From Typhlomys cinereus (lineage: Eukaryota > Chordata > Mammalia > Rodentia > Platacanthomyidae): a stretch of 64,000 bases of DNA. The stretch lies in the NCBI GenBank assembly GCA_023101885.1, contig JALPQD010000004.1:7159421-7223420 (forward strand), in the 5' to 3' direction. Below are positions 54,519-64,000 of the stretch, piece after piece. Position 1 is the first letter of the stretch. Every line of letters begins with the position of its first letter. Position numbers and translations under genes: made by a program. The notes below the pieces were generated by a model. That model was given only the letters and a program-made list of their open reading frames with translations. It was not told where the DNA came from and made no database searches.

Positions 54519-55125
54519 TGAATAAATAAATAAATAAAATTAAAAAAAAAAAAAAGAAGAGAGAAAGAACAAAACTCAACAGTCATGAAGTCCATGAGGA
54601 GTGAGAGGCCAGAAAGGAACTCACAGACATGGGCTCCATGAGGGGCAAGAGAGGCAAGAGAAACTCACAGATACCACACACGGAGTCCACGAGGGGCAAG
54701 GGAGCCAAGATGGCAGCAGCCAGGGTCAGGGTATTTACAGGGTTAGGCAAGTCCAACTAGTTTTAGTTTCTGCAAACCTGGTGGGGGTTTTCAGTCCCCT
54801 ACATCTGATTGGTCTGTTCATATCAGGGCCCAGCCCATTCCACCATGCTGAGATGTATCTTTCAAGGAACATAATTTAATCTGTTTTGATGGAGTTCATT
54901 TATCCTTTCTATCTCTGAGGAATTCATCTCCATATCCTTTCATAAGTAGAGGGTCGGGGGAAGTTGGTGATCTTATCTGTGGGGGATGGAACCAGGTCCT
55001 CTCAAATGGCAGAGTGTGTTCCTCCAGAATGATCCAAGAGTGGGGGAAGGGGGATGACCTTCTAAGACCTTCCCAGCATGGCTGCTCTGTTCTAAAACTA
55101 CCTAACGGTAGCTGTGCTAGTCGTA
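54150..55125 (+). repeat. Direct-repeat unit, copy 1 (interrupted by SINE)
   Basis: Shares an ordered path with 55385-56095: ttttatatccaagttctt, agagagaaagaac, aactcacagacatgg, agggtcagggtatttacagg, agtttctgcaaacctg, tggtctgttcatat, ctccatatcctttc, gaccttctaagaccttccca and aaaactacctaac. Without the 54256-54554 SINE the copy is about 650 bp. It may be an LTR or a segmental copy; no coding region is visible. Confidence 0.75.
54238..54572 (+). repeat. Lineage-specific SINE, family B, with perfect 18-bp TSD
   Basis: SINE 54256-54554: gggctgaagaggtggctcag, aggttaagcttctgccttgc, gttcagatcctagaccccac, gcctgtgaatcccggggcag, (CA)n at 54470-54514, then aataaataaataaa and an A13 tail. Duplication agaagagagaaagaacaa at 54238-54255 and 54555-54572 is perfect. 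Confidence 0.96.
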
Positions 55126-55384
55126 GACAGAATCCCTCCTTGAAGGGGTCCAGATGCGATAGCTAATGGGGGCCACGACTTGGATGGGAGCGGGGAGATG
55201 TAAAGAAAGAGAGAGAGCCAATGGTAGGGATGGATGAAGGGCATCACTGCTGTGGGGGTGATGGGGGTGACGCGTCTGCGCATCGGCATCTCACAGGCAG
55301 GCAACCATGGGAAAGGCCGCGTGACTCCGTCCCTGGTTACAGGCAGCCTGGTCCTACTGTTGTGGGGGCAGTGGGGGAGGGGTC
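55126..55384. other. Spacer between the two direct-repeat units
   Basis: About 260 bp of unique sequence with no retroviral primer-binding site or coding motif that I can identify. Confidence 0.45.
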
Positions 55385-56095
55385 TTCTTTTTATGTCTCC
55401 AGGTTCTTTGGTTCGGGAGTTGAAGAGGATGAAGGCAGAGTTTCTCAGAGGAGAGAAAGAAAGAACTCACAGACATGGAGTCCTGTGAAGGGGAAGGGAG
55501 CCAAGAGGAACTCACAAACATGGAGTCTATGAAGGGCCAATGAGAGAAAGCCAGAAAAGGAACTCACTGATTCCAGACGTGGAGTTCCGTGAGGGTGGAG
55601 AAACAAGCAAGAAAACAGCTCATGGACTCCAGCTGTGGAGTCTGTGAGGGCAAGAGAAACCAGAAAGGAACTCACGGACTACTCCAAACGTGGAATCCAT
55701 GAGGGACAAGAGAGCCGCAGATGGCTGCCAGGGGTCAGGGTATTTACAGGGTCAGGCAAGTCCTGGGAAAGGTGGCTTTTCCTCATTGGTCAGCTCCAGT
55801 TTCTGCAAACCTGACTTGAAGCTTTTGGTCCACTACATCTCAGTGGTCTGTTCATATGGGGGCACAACCCAGGTGATCTTGTGGTGATAGAGTTTATCTG
55901 CAATGGAAAGCTCATCTCCATATCCTTTCTTGAACAGAGGGTTCCAGGGAAGGTGGTGACCTTATCTCTGTGGAGAATTAGAACCAGTTCCTCCTGATTA
56001 GTAGGGTGTGTTCCTTCAGGGTAATCCCAGTGGTGGGGGGGCATAACCTTCAAAGACCTTCCCAGTATGGTTGCTCCAAAACTACCTAACTACAG
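55385..56095 (+). repeat. Direct-repeat unit, copy 2
   Basis: Same order of motifs as copy 1. The aactcacagacatggagtcc-type segment is itself repeated about five times at 30-60 bp spacing (55460-55700), which makes this copy longer (about 710 bp). Confidence 0.75.
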
Positions 56096-56139
56096 CCAGA
56101 GTCAGAGGGCACCTTCTCTGGGGAGCAAAGGCTGCATGG

Positions 56140-56178
56140 GGATGGATGGATGGATGGATGGATGGGTGGATGAATGAA
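56140..56178. repeat. (GGAT)n microsatellite
   Basis: About eight GGAT units. Confidence 0.9.
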
Positions 56179-56603
56179 CGATATCCTGTATACTGGATTC
56201 TACAGACTTGGAAATGACCTCAACCCGTGATGAGCTCATGCCAATGAGGAAGACACGCTCACACATGCTCATACAGTTAGTTATGGTAAAAGATGCCAGT
56301 GCAGAGGGCCCCCCATTTTTTGTGCCTTCGGAGGTATTAAGTGTTCCCACACTGCATCCCAGGAGTCCTACCCCACCACATGGGAAAGGGCTGTTCTGGA
56401 TTGAATCTTACGGAATTGTATTCATGCTCTTCATAACAGCCAGGTTATGGTAAGGTTCCCTGGAGAGCAACTGATTTGGTTTGCAAAACGTATTTATCTC
56501 TCAAGATGCAAAATAAACTCAGCACCTAGAGCAGGTCACTGCATTAGGACTCTTCTGAGCACTGTCCATGGGACGTTTCTGTAGCCACAGAAGGGTCCAC
56601 TTT

Positions 56604-57000
56604 CAAGTTATCCAATATGGCAGCCCAAGTTCAGATTATCCAATATGGCAGCTCACAGCCAGGCTATCCAATATGGCAGCTCACAGCCAGGCTATCCAAT
56701 ATGGCAGCTCACAGCCAGGCTATCCAATATGGCAGCTCACAGCCAGGCTATCCAATATGGCAGCTCACAGCCAGGCTATCCAATATGGCAGCTCACAGCC
56801 AGGCTATCCAATATGGCAGCTCACAGCCAGGCTATCCAATATGGTAGCCCATGCTTATCCTATTCAACCAGGCAGCCCTTAGTCAGCTTACCTAATATGG
56901 CAGCCCGTGTTCATTCTATCCAACATGGGACCCCAGCCCACAGTCAGGCTACTCAATATGGAAGCCCATGTTCAAGCTATCCAATATGGCAGCCACAGTA
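56604..57000. repeat. 28-bp minisatellite with CCAAT/YY1-like core
   Basis: The core ccaatatgg starts at 56612, 56640, 56668, 56696, 56724, 56752, 56780, 56808 and 56836, an exact 28-bp period. Degenerate units follow at 56864, 56892, 56920, 56953 and 56981. Units 2-8 are essentially identical. The core extends as aatatggcagc, close to the YY1 consensus AAnATGGCnGC, and overlaps a CCAAT box. The 84-bp (3-unit) reading gives open frames in all three plus frames; these are artefacts. Confidence 0.97.
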
Positions 57001-57211
57001 CCATGAGATTAGTTGGGATGTGGCCAGCTACTGAAACACTGGATTTTTCACTTTAATTCACTTAACTTCAACTTAAAGGCTAGCAGCTACCTTATTGGAC
57101 AATTGAGCTTTGCCATCTAACTTTGCCCCATGCTGGACTTCCTGTGGCACAGTAAGGTGCTCCAAAGAGCCTCCCACAAAAGAGTCTTCTTGCGAAATGG
57201 CTGCCATGCGC

Positions 57212-57395
57212 CAAGCACTTATTGAGCACCAAGCTGGACAGCCATTCAATCCTTTGGGTACCTTGGGGTGTTGCTACTGTTCTTCAGCCCATTTTCCAGA
57301 TGATGATGAGCAATTCTGTGCTGTGTTCAAGTCCTACCATCCAGGATTTGGGCCTGGGGCAGTCTGAGTCCAAGCTTTTACTCTTAATCCACAAT
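57212..57395 (-). repeat. MIR SINE, antisense, diverged
   Basis: ccaagcacttattgagcacc, cccattttccagatgatgat and tctgagtccaagctttta match reversed MIR from its 3' end to near the head. Confidence 0.6.
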
Positions 57396-57838
57396 CACAG
57401 GCCCAGCTTGACTTCTAGAAGTGTCAGATCCACAGAGACACCCTTAGCTTCTCTTTCAGCAGGCCACGCCAGCCACTAAATAGGATGGCTCTTGCTGGAC
57501 TGAATTGGACAGGACGCTGGGGAGATGTGGCAGGGTGGGAGGGAGCTTGGGAAGTCCAGGGTGCAGCCCTTGAGGAACACCCTGCGTATGGTGGGGAGGG
57601 CAGCAGGGGATGAATAATAGTTCGTAATGTGGCAAAATAGGAGCCCAAAGAGGAGCTCTCATCCTTCCGCCTCCCACCCTAGCGTGTGACCTGGCCCACC
57701 CCAGCCACTCTCTTCTCTCACAAAGAAGCCCATGAGGCCCCACCCTGAGCCCAGCATGGGGAGCCATGTGAGGGAGAGGGGGTACACTCTCCCATACCTC
57801 TCATCCCTTGCTGAGTTCAGATCAATCTCTCTCCCCCC
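57396..57838. other. Unique DNA, nothing recognised
   Basis: No repeat or exon. Confidence 0.4.
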
Positions 57839-57839
57839 C

Positions 57840-58062
57840 TCCGCACAGCTGAAAGTCGTCGGTCTAGCTAGGGTTTCTCCCACTTACGCGGCTCATGAAT
57901 ATTTAACAGCATCTGCCGTGGAGGCGATAAAGCCCTACCAATCCTTGACAAATATGTCCTAATCTTTTCAATTTCGGGGTGCAAATATGCCTTCTGAGTC
58001 CTGTTTGTCACCTAGATTAATGGCCCAGGGTCCCATAATCCTTTGGTGCTAATTCAAGTGGT
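57840..58062. promoter_or_regulatory. Strong candidate conserved non-coding element
   Basis: ggctcatgaatatttaacag, gaggcgataaagccctacca, ttgacaaatatgtcctaatc, ggtgcaaatatgccttctga, acctagattaatggccc. Unique and AT-rich, with ATTTAAC, TAATC, octamer-like TGCAAAT and GATTAA motifs. Confidence 0.45.
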
Positions 58063-58095
58063 GGCTAGCCGGCGTGTGTCTGCCAGAGGGATGCT

Positions 58096-58097
<2 letters not shown>

Positions 58098-58140
<43 letters not shown>

Positions 58141-58141
58141 C
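58098..58141. repeat. (CA)n microsatellite
   Basis: About 21 CA units. Confidence 0.95.
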
Positions 58142-58639
58142 TGAGTGATTAGTCATGTGAGGATTACTTGTAGCAAGTGTGTGAGTGTGTGTGGCTATTG
58201 TGCACAGTGCATGTGTGTGTGTGTGCATAGCTTGTGTCTTTGTGCTTCTCCACAGTGCCCAGGTGTATAGTATGAGTTGTGTGTCCCCCCCCCCGTGTCT
58301 CCATGTCTGTGTGCACGGGTGTGATCCTGTGTGCATAAAGATGGCTCTGGGGTGAGCCTCTGTCCTTGGGGGTGGGGGGCAGGAGGTGAGCCCATTCTTG
58401 CATCCCTGCCCTGTGGGTGCCAGGAAAGACATGGAGAATAGTATCTGCAGGGGAGGGGAGCACACGCACATGCTCTGGGGCCATGTTGCCTTCGAATTCT
58501 CCAGCGCCTGGCTCCAGAAGAGACAGGTGATCAGAGGTCAGGTTGGAAAAGCTGGAGTTTACAGCACAGGAAGAAGGATGAAGTGCATGCTTGCGCGTGG
58601 TTTTGTGGGGTATGCATGCATGTGATGGAGGGGTGGGGT

Positions 58640-58820
58640 GGAGTGGTGCTGTGCAATGTGTGGTGTGTGTGTGTGTGTGATGTATGTGTGTGTGATGTGT
58701 GTGCATATGTGTGGTGTGTGTGTATAGTGCAGCATGTGTGGTGTGAGAGGATGTACACGCATGTGTGGATGGATACATGTGGGGGGTACATGTGTGTGTG
58801 TGTGTGTGTGGTGTGTGAAG
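58640..58820. repeat. GT-rich degenerate array
   Basis: GTGTGTGAT, GTATGT and GTGGTGTGT units over 180 bp. Confidence 0.85.
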
Positions 58821-59295
58821 ACCTTCATATATGGATGTAGTGTGACTAAGTCCAGAAATAATCCACCGTACCCTCTCTTCTGCCATGTCCGCCTGTACCC
58901 CATCTCTACCTCCTCCCTTCTCTCTTTCCTTCTTCTCTCAACAAACCTTCAGTTACTTCTCCCAAAACACTGAACCAAAAAATGTGGGTCTAGCCTTTAC
59001 CAAGCTAGGGGCTTTGGGGCAGGGTACCCCAAAGATGGAATCCTTTCCTCTCCTCCCATCATTGGCTCTGCACTGAGGGGCTGGGAAGGAGGGAAGATGT
59101 TCCAGAGAGTGATGGAGCAATGTCTACTGTCCAGGCATGAGCTGAGGTCTCCCTCCTCACAGGTCTCTGTTCGGACATTCAAACACCCTGGTCTCAAGAC
59201 ACGGAGGTCCCCAACACCAACACGTTTGCCTCTGCGCACAACACAGCAGCCCGTTCACAGCGCTCACACTTGAGACCACAAATAAAACACACGGA
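58821..59295. other. Unique DNA, nothing recognised
   Basis: C/T-rich at 58905-58950; no exon. Confidence 0.4.
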
Positions 59296-59297
59296 GG

Positions 59298-59385
59298 CTG
59301 AGGAGAGGGCTCGGTAGGTGAGGGGCTTGCCTCAGAAACTCCGGGACCTGAGTTCAATCCCCAGAACCTGTATACACAAACCCAA
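59298..59385 (+). repeat. tRNA-derived SINE head fragment (B3-like)
   Basis: gaggctgaggagagggctcg, gtaggtgaggggcttgcctc, cctgagttcaatccccagaa. A and B boxes are recognisable, body lost. Confidence 0.65.
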
Positions 59386-60040
59386 GGGGGGGAGGGGAGC
59401 ATTAGGAGGATGCCAGAGCCAGCTGTGAAATCAGGCCCCACTGGATGGACACGAAGCCCCCCAAAGAGCAAACAGGTGGGCAATGTGGGCACTGGCTGGA
59501 CCACACAGGTGTGACTCCACCAATCACCAGAGAAAACTTTGAGACACTCCCCCACCCCAGACTGTTAAAAACAGTCCCAGCAAACTGGGTGACTGTGGGC
59601 TCTGAGGCCTTGGCAGGAAGTGGGAATCGGCGGCCTTAACCATGGCGTGAAGTTTGGCGCTGCTCTCGGGGACGGTCGAGTGCCAGTCGAGGTCTTAGGG
59701 AGAAACTGGCTCTGATCAGTTCATGGAGCCCCCTCCCCACATGTGGGACAGGCAAGAAAACCAGGAAAGATTGCAAATGGCTCTTAGGGTGCTTCTTCAG
59801 GGGCTGCTGGAAACGGGGGTCACAATAGTAATTGTAGTTAGACTCAGTGGGATACCCACACACAGACATGGAAGTAGAAGAGAGGACTTGGGGTTCAAGG
59901 CGAGTGCGAGGGGATGAGAGAGGGTAATATGGAGAACAGCTAAAATTATATATACAAACTACAGAAATATGTAACATTGTGAATGAATATTAAATAGCTT
60001 TTTTAAACTAAATAAATTCTAAAAATAGGAGAGGGAGGGA
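59386..60040. other. Unique DNA, nothing recognised
   Basis: AT-rich stretch at 59935-60035 (attatatatacaaactac, ttaaactaaataaattct) borders the next SINE. Confidence 0.4.
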
Positions 60041-60042
60041 TG

Positions 60043-60318
60043 AAGGTTGGGGAGATGGCTCAGGGATTAAAGCCTTTGCCTTGTAAGCAACAGGACCTGA
60101 ACTCAGATTCCCAGATCCCACAGGAAATGCCAGGTCGAAATAGAAGCTGCCTGCAATTCCGGACCCTGGAAGGCAGAGTCTGGGAAACCCCAGAGCAAAG
60201 CAATAAGGAGGTAAAGCAATCCAGGATGATTCTGGATGTCACCCTCGGGCCTCCACAGGCACACAGTGCTCTCTACTATTACTACTACTATTACTACACA
60301 CGCACGTGCGCGCACACA

Positions 60319-60350
<32 letters not shown>

Positions 60351-60362
60351 GAGAGAGAGACA
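60043..60362 (+). repeat. Lineage-specific SINE, family A
   Basis: ggttggggagatggctcagg, attaaagcctttgccttgta, cctgaactcagattcccag, aggcagagtctgggaaaccc, gcaatccaggatgattctgg, ggcctccacaggcacacagt; end with (TAC)n, (CA)n and (GA)n. Confidence 0.92.
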
Positions 60363-61090
60363 GAAAGGAGGACTGGAGTCTTGGTTTCTGCCACACTGCA
60401 GAATCACAGCAGAATCAAAGCAGAAGTCACAAAGAAATTCTCTCCAGCTTGCTTCCTTTCCCCTACAGCACAGCCCACCTCAGCCAGGAAACAAGGGAGT
60501 CTGGGAAACAGAGCGTCCGCCTGTGTGCAGGGGCAGAGCAGGCAGGGCGGAGAAGAAAGGGCTGCCGGGCGCTAATCTGTGCATGGATGTCCCTTGCAAA
60601 TTTATTCTAAAGGAGGAATCCCAGGGGGGCCCAGTACAGATGCTGAGATGTTGGGGCAGCGTTATCTCCGCGTCAGCCTCCCCGCGGGAGCAGCCTTCTC
60701 CTAATCTGCCTGTTACAGAATCCCCCCCAGACGCCCCTGCCGCACAAAGCCCCCAGGAGTCCAGGGACCCCGGAGGAGAGCAGCGGAGACAGGCGTCTTC
60801 CATTTGGATTCCAGGGGCTTTGTGTCCGGGCTGGCTTTTGTGATTTCTCTCTCGTGAGCACCCCAAGCCCCCCACCTTCCTCCCATCCTCATCCCCTCCC
60901 CCGGCCTCTAGCAAAGTGGAGAAGGGAACAGAAGACAGACTTGCTGGTCCACTCCTAGAACAGCTGCTAGTGCTGAACAAGGCAGCCCTGAACCCCAACT
61001 TGCCTCTGGGACTGGCAGGTCGCTTGGGTAAAGTGGCCCCCTCCTCCTGGAGGAAATCGCCCCTCGCCCCCAAAAAGGGTTGTCATTAAA
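60363..61090. other. Unique GC-rich DNA
   Basis: A small AT-rich word cluster at 60570-60620 (gctaatctgtgcatgg, ttgcaaatttattctaaagg) may be a minor element. Otherwise nothing recognised. Confidence 0.35.
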
Positions 61091-61094
61091 CCTG

Positions 61095-61178
61095 CCACAA
61101 GAAAAAAGAGACAAAGGCTCAGAGAGGTTAAGCCACCTGCCTGAGGATACCCAGCAGGAGGGAACCTAGCAAAGTCAG
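61095..61178 (-). repeat. MIR fragment, antisense
   Basis: acaaaggctcagagaggtta, agccacctgcctgaggatac, ccagcaggagggaac. Confidence 0.65.
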
Positions 61179-61239
61179 AGTAACACCTTGGCTCACCCAC
61201 CTTGGCTCCCTAAACTCCTCGGCTGCACCCCATTTGGCT

Positions 61240-61332
61240 CTATCACCCATCTACACACCCACCCATCATCCATCACCCATCCATCATTCACCCACTTATT
61301 TGTCCATCCATCCACCCACCTGCTCACCAACC

Positions 61333-61382
<50 letters not shown>

Positions 61383-61610
61383 CTACTTATTTGTCCGTCC
61401 ATCTACTTACTCACTTAGGTATTCATCTGTCCATCCATCTACCCATCCATCCATCTAGCCACCCACCCACTTATCCATCCACCAATCCATCCTCCCATCT
61501 ACCTATCCATTCACCTGTTTGTCCATGTCCGTGCACCCGTCCATTTATCATCCATCCAGTTATCTGTCCACCCATCCACTTATCCCCCATCCGTCCATCA
61601 GTCAATCCAG
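61240..61610. repeat. (CATC)n array interrupted by (CA)n
   Basis: CATC/CCAT units at 61245-61330 and 61381-61600, with a perfect (CA)n at 61335-61380 (about 23 units). Confidence 0.95.
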
Positions 61611-61611
61611 G

Positions 61612-62000
61612 CGCGGTTTATTGAACACCTGCTGTCTCTTAGGCATACTGTTGGCTTTAGGAATCCTGCTCAACTAGGCCAAGTTCTTGGCCTTCTAGAA
61701 CTGACTATAGAGAAATGGACAGGAAGTAGATTGTGCGGAGGACGTGTGGCTATTGGTGAATTATGGTGGACATTGTGATACTAAAAAAAAGATGCTGTGG
61801 TTAAAAAAAAAAGCTAGTGGGATCAGAGTGACCAGGAAAACCTCTTTGAAGGGATGGCATCTAGCAGAGGCCTAAAGGACTGTCTTCACATCGCCAAGCC
61901 AGGAGCCAGAACAAGACCCAGCATGGGTACGTGAAGTGCAAAGGCCCTGAGGCAGGAAGAGATAGAAGAGCATTGTAGAGACAAGGAGAGAGGGACCAGA
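61612..62000. repeat. Old mammalian interspersed repeat, unnamed
   Basis: ggtttattgaacacctgctg, then gcagaggcctaaaggactg and agtgcaaaggccctgaggca follow a pattern common to ancient mammalian repeats. A related end (cttccaggcaagggagtagc, cactgaggcaggaag) reappears at 62726-62778 beyond the SINE. The family was not resolved. Confidence 0.4.
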
Positions 62001-62368
62001 CTGAGACCCAGTGGGCACAGAACGAAGGAGGAGAGGTGGGCAAAACGCCACATGGCCAAGGGGCTCTCTGGACTGAGGTCAGGAATCCGGTGTCAGTTCC
62101 AGGCAACGTGGGGCCCTTGATGGTGACTTCGCACCTCAGTGATACATCACGCCCCCTCTCTGTCTTGCTGGGTCTGGCTGAACGCACCGTCCATGCGAGA
62201 GATTGACAAGGGCCCATGAGCGGGGACAGGTGATCTCTCTGGACTCCTGCAGAGCACTGGCGCGGGTGCTGCCCATAGCAGGCCGGCTCAGCACGCTGCC
62301 TTCCACCAGGGAGCCAGCCCCGTGAAGTCAGCGCCAAGTTAGCGAGGCAAAGCCATCGAGACAGAACA

Positions 62369-62622
62369 GCAGGAAAATCAGGGGCTGCAGAGATGGCTCG
62401 GGGATTAAAACCTTTGCCTTGCGAGCTAAGGGACTTGAGTTCAGATCTCCAGATCCCACATAAAATGCCAGGTGGATATAGTAGTGGTCTGCAACTCTGG
62501 CCCTGGAGGGCGGAACCTGGGAAACCCCACAGCAAAGCAGGGAAGGAGGTAGAACAATCCAGGAGGATTCCCAAAGTCACCCTTGGTCCTCCACAGGTGC
62601 ACACAGTGCCTTCTGGTACACA

Positions 62623-62672
<50 letters not shown>

Positions 62673-62702
62673 CATGCACGCAAAAAAGAGTGCAGGGGAA
62701 TC
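62369..62702 (+). repeat. Lineage-specific SINE, family A, with probable TSD
   Basis: gggctgcagagatggctcgg, ggattaaaacctttgccttg, ttgagttcagatctccagat, gcggaacctgggaaacccca, caatccaggaggattcccaa; (CA)n at 62618-62669. Flanked by gcaggaaaatc (62369-62379) and gcaggggaatc (62692-62702). Confidence 0.9.
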
Positions 62703-62795
62703 GACTTTTTCAAGAGTCCTGAGAAGAACCTTCCAGGCAAGGGAGTAGCCCCAGAAAAGGCACTGAGGCAGGAAGGGTCTGGACTTTGAAGGTGT

Positions 62796-63000
62796 ATCGG
62801 CTAGTTCATGCCACGTAACAAATCACCCCAGAATCTAAATCTTAGAGCGATGACTCATTGTGAAGCTTGGTGTGCTTTGCAGGACTCGAGCGGTGGTCCG
62901 CATGTCTGCAACAAAAGCTCCAGATGCCGGCACCCCTTGCTCGTTCTAACTGTCCTCCCCGCTCTGCCTCCTACTTCCTGGGAGGTCAGACCACGTGGCA
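62796..63000 (-). repeat. MaLR/MLT1-like LTR relic, antisense
   Basis: ggctagttcatgccacgtaa, caaatcaccccagaatctaa and atcttagagcgatgactcat recall the reversed MLT1 end (ccataacaaattaccac, aaacttagtggcttaaaa). Non-coding and diverged. Confidence 0.45.
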
Positions 63001-63510
63001 AACCAACAGGCTCTCCTCTGGACTTGGGCAGGCGACTCAGGCGAGAGGAACGAGCCTGGGCATTTACACTCTTCGCTGCCCCCATAGGTTGATTCCTCGT
63101 CCCTTTAGTCTGTTGTGCTGCCCGCCCGAGAGATGGGGGACTCACCCCTATGGCCTCCACCTACCTCCCCATCACACTGTAACCTGTGGCTTTGTGGACA
63201 GAGCCCCTGGGGTGCACTTTAGCTTGAGGATGAGCTGTGCCGAGAACCACGCGCTCCTCCATTTGCCGCAGTCCCCACCATTCCCTGGATGTCCAGCCCG
63301 GCTGGCTGCAGGTGTTTCTTAGAAACCCCCCAGGGCTGAATCTGAGGCCACAGGGACTCTTATCCTCCCGGGGGAGTCAGAAGCCCCCCTACCAGGTAAG
63401 GAAGAAAGGCTGGACACAGGGGAACTCCTGCAGGGGAGACAGTGGCTGACATCCCACCCATGAAGGCCCATGAGGTCTTTCTCTGGACCTGTGCCCCCCC
63501 CAGAGGGGCC
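63001..63510. other. Unique DNA, nothing recognised
   Basis: No repeat or exon. Confidence 0.4.
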
Positions 63511-63513
63511 CAA

Positions 63514-63800
63514 ATCAATGGAGGCTTTTCAAATTTTTTTATTTATTATTTATTCAATTGTGCGTGTATGCGTGTGTGCCTGTGTGTGTATGCGTGTGTG
63601 TGTATAGAACCACGGGCGAATTTGGGAACCGCCATGGACTGCCTCCACCTCCTCCTTGTTTACTCTGCCCCGGGATTCACAGGCTCCACTTCCGCCCCGA
63701 GTCTATACGTGGGGTCTAGGATCTGAACTCAGGACCTTCCGCCTGCAAGGCAGAGGCTTAACTCCTGAGCCACCTCTCCAGCCCCATCAATGGAGGCTTT
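63514..63800 (-). repeat. Lineage-specific SINE, family B, with perfect 15-bp TSD
   Basis: Antisense SINE 63529-63785: ttttttatttattatttatt, GT-rich end, gaaccacgggcgaatttggg, gtctaggatctgaactcagg, accttccgcctgcaaggcag, cacctctccagcccc. Internally shortened. Duplication atcaatggaggcttt at 63514-63528 and 63786-63800. Confidence 0.95.
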
Positions 63801-64000
63801 GAGGAACCCTTCTGGCCTTACTCCTTTCCCCACAGCGAGCGTCCCTCTGTGGGTCTAACTTAGGGCCAGCTTAAAGGATTTCTGGTGCATACTTTGACCA
63901 ATGCTGGCTTGTCCTCCTATCCCCTGGGCTCTGCTCACCTCCACCTGCCCCTCCAGACCCCTCCGTGCACCCCCACTTGGTGCAGAGTGCTCCCTCCCTC

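Noticed and set aside
54150..56095. A complete endogenous retrovirus
   Set aside because: The space between the two direct repeats is only about 260 bp with no coding motif or recognisable primer-binding site.
56612..56844. SRF CArG boxes in the minisatellite core
   Set aside because: ccaatatgg has only five A/T bases between CC and GG; the CArG consensus needs six.
56568..57034. Open frames with a 28-residue repeat, and a CRISPR-like look
   Set aside because: The 28-bp units are directly adjacent without unique spacers, and the frames follow from 84 being divisible by three. It is a minisatellite.
60040..60843. 267-codon plus-strand ORF
   Set aside because: Begins in a SINE head and reads through its CA/TAC tail; composite of unrelated sequence.
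61861..62679. 272-codon minus-strand ORF
   Set aside because: Half of it is a family-A SINE and its CA tail; the rest is an old repeat.

Overview
The window reads as a non-coding stretch of a mammalian nuclear genome, almost certainly a rodent of the mouse-related clade but not recognisably mouse or rat. The evidence is: (1) many monomeric B1, ID, ID-B1/B4-like and B3-like SINEs; (2) a tRNA-derived SINE present in at least 13 copies, with a head of the type ggctggagagatggctcag and a (CA)n end, whose body is not mouse B2; (3) MIR relics, L1 3' ends with the ORF2 C-terminal/3'-UTR signature, and MaLR-type LTR relics; (4) extremely abundant microsatellites. I could not fix the species; a kangaroo rat, jerboa or similar lineage would fit, but that is inference.

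I find no protein-coding exon, rRNA, functional tRNA, CRISPR array or prokaryotic feature that I can defend. Every long ORF examined lies over a simple repeat, a SINE or GC-rich sequence without codon structure. The single-copy background is GC-rich and is punctuated by short AT-rich islands full of TAATTA, WGATAR and CATTGT-like motifs, at about 1.07-1.36, 3.48-3.6, 7.5-7.7, 9.06-9.2, 21.37-21.62, 22.19-22.38, 23.34-24.48, 26.84-27.2, 29.09-29.34, 33.17-33.35, 47.37-47.53, 49.84-49.95 and 57.84-58.06 kb. They look like conserved non-coding regulatory elements, as in the introns or flanks of a developmental gene. That is a hypothesis from composition and motifs only, because no alignment could be run.

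Layout. 0-12 kb: GC-rich unique DNA with MIR, B1/ID and B4 relics, a (GGAA)n tract, two family-A SINEs, a perfect 18-bp inverted repeat with E-boxes (5.40-5.47 kb), a CpG-rich block with facing SOX-like sites (7.5-7.7 kb) and a GAT/GGT triplet array (9.6-9.94 kb). 12-21 kb: long GT/CA-type arrays, a GATA array, B1/B3/ID elements, and a 135-bp segment present twice, 1.66 kb apart. 21-30 kb: the richest cluster of putative regulatory islands, interrupted by CA/ATGC and GATA arrays. 30-45 kb: relic-rich zone with L1 ends, MaLR LTRs, nested insertions with readable target-site duplications, a TTTC array and a GGAT array. 45-54 kb: mostly unique or CT-rich DNA with a few SINEs. 54-57 kb: two direct copies of a 650-700 bp unit (LTR-like or segmental) and a 28-bp minisatellite whose unit carries a CCAAT motif overlapping a YY1-like site. 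57-64 kb: one more regulatory island, CA/GT and CATC arrays, and three SINEs of the lineage-specific family.

The most distinctive observations are the YY1/CCAAT minisatellite, the perfect E-box inverted repeat, the twin 650-700 bp units, the recent local duplication, and the two-generation SINE family with intact target-site duplications.
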